Assembly: GCF_011759375.1 (NCBI RefSeq)
Contig: NZ_JAARML010000001.1
Coordinates: 1,736,001 to 1,800,000 of the forward strand
Length of the DNA stretch: 64,000 bases
Direction: 5' to 3'
Source: Paraflavitalea devenefica
GTDB taxonomy: Bacteria; Bacteroidota; Bacteroidia; Chitinophagales; Chitinophagaceae
Below the pieces are notes generated by a model, which did not search any database, was not told where the DNA came from, and was given only the letters and a program-made list of their open reading frames with translations. Shown one piece after another: positions 63,265 to 64,000 of the stretch. Position numbers and translations under genes: made by a program. The first letter of the stretch is position 1; every line of letters begins with the position of its first letter.

Positions 63265-63957
63265 ATGACACCTTCCATTCTGATTATTTCGCTGATCTTT
63301 TTAGGCATCAGTATGCTGGTTTCGGGGGTGCTGAAGAGCAAGTTTACAGCCTATAGCCGGGTACCTTTGTCGGCCGGTTTAACCGGTAGCCAGGTAGCGC
63401 AGAAAATGCTGCGTGATAACGGCATATATGACGTGAAAGTCGTGTCGGTTGATGGCTTTTTAAGCGACCACTATAACCCCGCTACTAAAACGGTGAACCT
63501 CAGCCCCGATGTGTATAATGGCAGCTCCATTGCAGCGGCTGCTGTAGCGGCCCATGAATGCGGCCACGCGGTACAGCATGCTACTGCTTATCAATGGCTT
63601 ACCATGCGCAGCAAACTGGTGCCGGTAGTCCAGTTCAGTTCCGGTATTGTGCAGTGGATTTTGCTGGCGGGGGTATTGTTAATCAATGCTTTCCCTACCC
63701 TGCTGCTGGCTGGTATTATCCTTTTTGGACTTACGACCCTGTTCTCGCTCATCACGTTACCCGTTGAGTTTGACGCCAGTAACCGGGCCCTGGCCTGGCT
63801 GAACCGTACTAATATTACGAATCAGCGGGAATATCCCAAGGCCAAGGATGCGCTGAAATGGGCGGCCCTTACTTATGTGGTCGCGGCGGTGGCTTCTATT
63901 GCTACCCTGGTCCAGTATGTCCTTATTTTCCTGGGCGGTAGCCGGGACCGGGAATAA
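63265..63957 (+). CDS. neutral zinc metallopeptidase, YugP-like
   Basis: This is a 230-residue inner-membrane protein of the YugP (Zn_peptidase_2) family. An N-terminal transmembrane helix (about 3-22) is followed by the soluble catalytic part with the zinc motif A-A-H-E-C-G-H-A-V-Q-H (H and H as ligands, E catalytic), then two helices (about 130-170) and the third-ligand region EFDASNRALAWL, and a last hydrophobic segment (about 203-223). The substrate is unknown; M48-like membrane protein quality control is a reasonable guess. Encoded alone. Confidence 0.9.
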   Translation: MTPSILIISLIFLGISMLVSGVLKSKFTAYSRVPLSAGLTGSQVAQKMLRDNGIYDVKVVSVDGFLSDHYNPATKTVNLSPDVYNGSSIAAAAVAAHECGHAVQHATAYQWLTMRSKLVPVVQFSSGIVQWILLAGVLLINAFPTLLLAGIILFGLTTLFSLITLPVEFDASNRALAWLNRTNITNQREYPKAKDALKWAALTYVVAAVASIATLVQYVLIFLGGSRDRE

Positions 63958-64000
63958 CCCTCCGAAAGTGAGTTTCCCCTACCGGAGCGTATTCCGGCGG

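Overview
The window reads as a stretch of chromosome from a Bacteroidota bacterium, most likely a member of the Chitinophagaceae (Chitinophaga/Niastella-like). This rests on several observations: a SusC/SusD pair; three giant secreted proteins ending in type IX secretion sorting domains (one type A, two type B); LytTR/LytS-type two-component pairs; lipoproteins with short lipoboxes; TAnnTTTG-type -7 promoter elements; and small basic proteins of the GTIG...YK family that is common in this family of bacteria. No rRNA operon, complete tRNA, CRISPR array or insertion sequence was seen.

Layout. 0-3.6 kb: an accessory edge with a lipoprotein, a secreted HExxH protein, a 23-nt tRNA 3'-end remnant (2215-2237), an orphan ORF, two dyad-symmetric arrays built from 11-bp units, and a small basic protein. 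3.6-8.9 kb: a LytTR response regulator/histidine kinase pair, a divergent secreted S41 peptidase, and an AraC regulator divergent from a membrane protein. 8.9-12.2 kb: a PD40 lipoprotein, a secreted beta-sheet protein, an ankyrin-like protein and a RibD-like reductase. 12.2-20.3 kb: two giant T9SS cargo proteins. 20.4-27.3 kb: SusD/SusC and a divergent membrane-anchored class C serine hydrolase, with a LacI-type palindrome between them. 27.3-28.3 kb: a second set of 11-bp repeat arrays in front of a second small basic protein.

28.3-33.1 kb: a lipoprotein fusing a DigH-like GHL10 hydrolase to an amidase, a SMUG-like glycosylase, a Crp regulator and adenosine deaminase. 33.1-37.3 kb: a compact sulfur module (Crp regulator, TauE/SafE exporter, persulfide dioxygenase-rhodanese fusion, two YeeE/YedE proteins) with a perfect Crp-type palindrome inside it and short TTAG repeats at both borders. 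37.5-42.8 kb: a five-gene operon combining two coiled-coil proteins with an SsuBC-like ABC importer whose binding protein is fused to an OmpA peptidoglycan-binding domain. 42.8-48.5 kb: two DJ-1 family proteins, a DeoR regulator and a LytTR/TPR-kinase pair. 48.7-54.3 kb: a Bax inhibitor-1 protein and a 1583-residue PKD-repeat T9SS cargo. 54.7-57.6 kb: ricT-like and holB, in the order found in many bacteria. 57.6-58.3 kb: a 700-bp non-coding region with recurrent motifs and two strong hairpins. 58.3-64 kb: glutathione peroxidase, a beta-helix lipoprotein, comF, radA and a YugP-like zinc peptidase.

The best candidates for something undescribed are (i) the recurring arrangement of 11-bp-unit repeat arrays, a short inverted repeat directly before the ATG, and a small basic protein of unknown function, seen twice (2.6-3.55 kb and 27.3-28.3 kb); (ii) the OmpA-tethered ABC importer operon; and (iii) the non-coding block at 57.65-58.07 kb.
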